The notes under the pieces are model-generated. The model saw nothing but the letters and a program-made list of their open reading frames with translations. It made no database searches and was not told the origin of the DNA. A stretch of DNA of 64,000 nucleotides, taken from positions 116,529 to 180,528 of the forward strand of contig VDFB02262721.1 of the NCBI GenBank assembly GCA_007258455.2. The letters run 5' to 3'. Shown here piece after piece: positions 63,099-64,000 of the stretch. Position numbers and translations under genes: made by a program. The stretch comes from Sequoia sempervirens. Its lineage: Eukaryota > Streptophyta > Pinopsida > Cupressales > Cupressaceae. Position 1 is the stretch's first letter. Each line of letters opens with the position of its first letter.

Positions 63099-63412
63099 TA
63101 CGTAACATACTAGCTATCTACAGCTGAAGAACAATAACTAACTCCCATATTCAACTGAAGAGTAACTAACTAATTTTATTGACGAGAGTTTCATCACATA
63201 TACAACAGGAAAGATAAATAATCTGAGCATTAACTACTTTAACTTTCAATAACTACTAGTTTTCAATTTCAGCTGAAATGATACAATTGACAGATTATAT
63301 AACTGAAAGCTGCAATTGGTTATAAACTAACTATTCCATTATTTAAGAAATGAATAAAGCATATATTGACAGCAGTGAAAATAAACAATATAGGACAATA
63401 ATATTTTGAAGT

Positions 63413-63455
<43 letters not shown>

Positions 63456-64000
63456 ACCCTGAGGGCTTCCTGCTGGAATGCTTGAAACAAGTCTCAGTCT
63501 TTGAGGGAAAGAGAAACATCATCAAGGGCTTTTCCGCCCAACCAAAGATCTATTGGCCTCCCATGTTTCTTCAACTGAAGAAACTCGACCCTTCGCGAGG
63601 TGCGGTCTATAAAAGATTCCTGGTTACCATCTTGCCATTTGAGTCTGGTGTCAAGAATCTATACTACCTTGGTCAATCTTTCTCTATAGGTTCTCCTAAC
63701 TAGAATGACCGTTCTGACCAGGGGTATATTTGATTCTTGATGGCTGACTGTTGCTTATTCTAAGCATCATAACCTTGGCCAAGAATTTAATGACTATGAG
63801 CACGTTTCTCGTGCCATCAACTCTCTCACCCTTACTTGGCATTAAAGACTTGACTCTTGAGTTTAAATTATCAGTGACTCAGCTTATAATTCGTTCCTCT
63901 ACAATTAGGAATAATATGTTCATTTCTTACTCACTAGAGGAGGAAAATAATAGTCTTTATCAATGTTGTAAAGAACTGTTTAGTTCTAATTAAATTTCAA
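63099..64000 (-). repeat. Gypsy G 5' LTR (cut by window end)
   Basis: On the minus strand it ends ATGTTACGTA, which is close to the inverted complement of the LTR start TATGTTACAT. By comparison with 55716-57821, about 1.3 kb more should lie to the right. It contains a 39-bp GA run at 63415-63453. Confidence 0.85.

Larger units (their letters stand above)
55716..64000 (-). mobile_element. Gypsy chromovirus-like element G (runs off window)
   Basis: Minus-strand element: 5' LTR 63099 to beyond 64000, primer site 63087-63098, leader, gag with CCHC knuckle, protease, RT, RNase H, integrase, chromodomain-like tail, polypurine tract near 57822-57835, 3' LTR 55716-57821. Integrase lies after RT, so it is Ty3/gypsy; the tail makes it chromovirus-like. 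Its 3' LTR lacks about 130 bp present at the end of the 5' LTR (63099-63228). Stops and frame changes make it inactive. Confidence 0.88.

Overview
The window looks like nuclear DNA of a seed plant with a very large genome, most likely a gymnosperm (conifer). The reasons are one low-copy plant gene with widely spaced exons, AT-rich introns, and about 40 kb of nested LTR retrotransposons. The species cannot be read from the sequence.

The only host gene I recognise is the histone acetyltransferase GCN5/HAG1, on the + strand. Exon 1 (5665-6561) encodes a long low-complexity N-terminus. Exons 2 (10299-10363) and 3 (10726-10806) encode the start of the conserved catalytic part and splice in frame. 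The bulk of the acetyltransferase domain and the bromodomain are not in the window. If the locus is intact, everything from 10807 to the end lies in a third intron longer than 53 kb.

That intron is a layered pile of transposons. From left to right: a 200-bp 5'-truncated LINE tail (14449-14648); Copia A (14741-22853, minus), broken by two foreign solo LTRs; Copia E (24689-29314, plus), which has lost gag; Copia D (32356-37712, minus); and a large element B (38027 to beyond the window, plus) whose interior carries a decayed acidic coiled-coil ORF and no recognisable pol. B's right LTR was hit by Gypsy F (44195-55550, plus; gag, protease, archaeal-type RNase H, start of RT). F's 5' LTR was then hit by Copia C (45912-51359, minus; LTRs 187/188 identical). 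B's right LTR is also interrupted by chromovirus-like Gypsy G (55716 to beyond the window, minus).

Copia A, C, D and E share a related polyprotein (gag, CCHC knuckle, protease, integrase, RT, RNase H) and an initiator-Met-type primer site, but their LTRs differ. In A, C and E the pol frame runs through the polypurine tract and takes its stop codon from the first bases of the 3' LTR. All the retroelement coding regions carry stops or frameshifts. The least expected structures are in F: RNase H placed before RT, and a right end that has no 3' LTR yet carries LTR-like terminal bases and a perfect target duplication.
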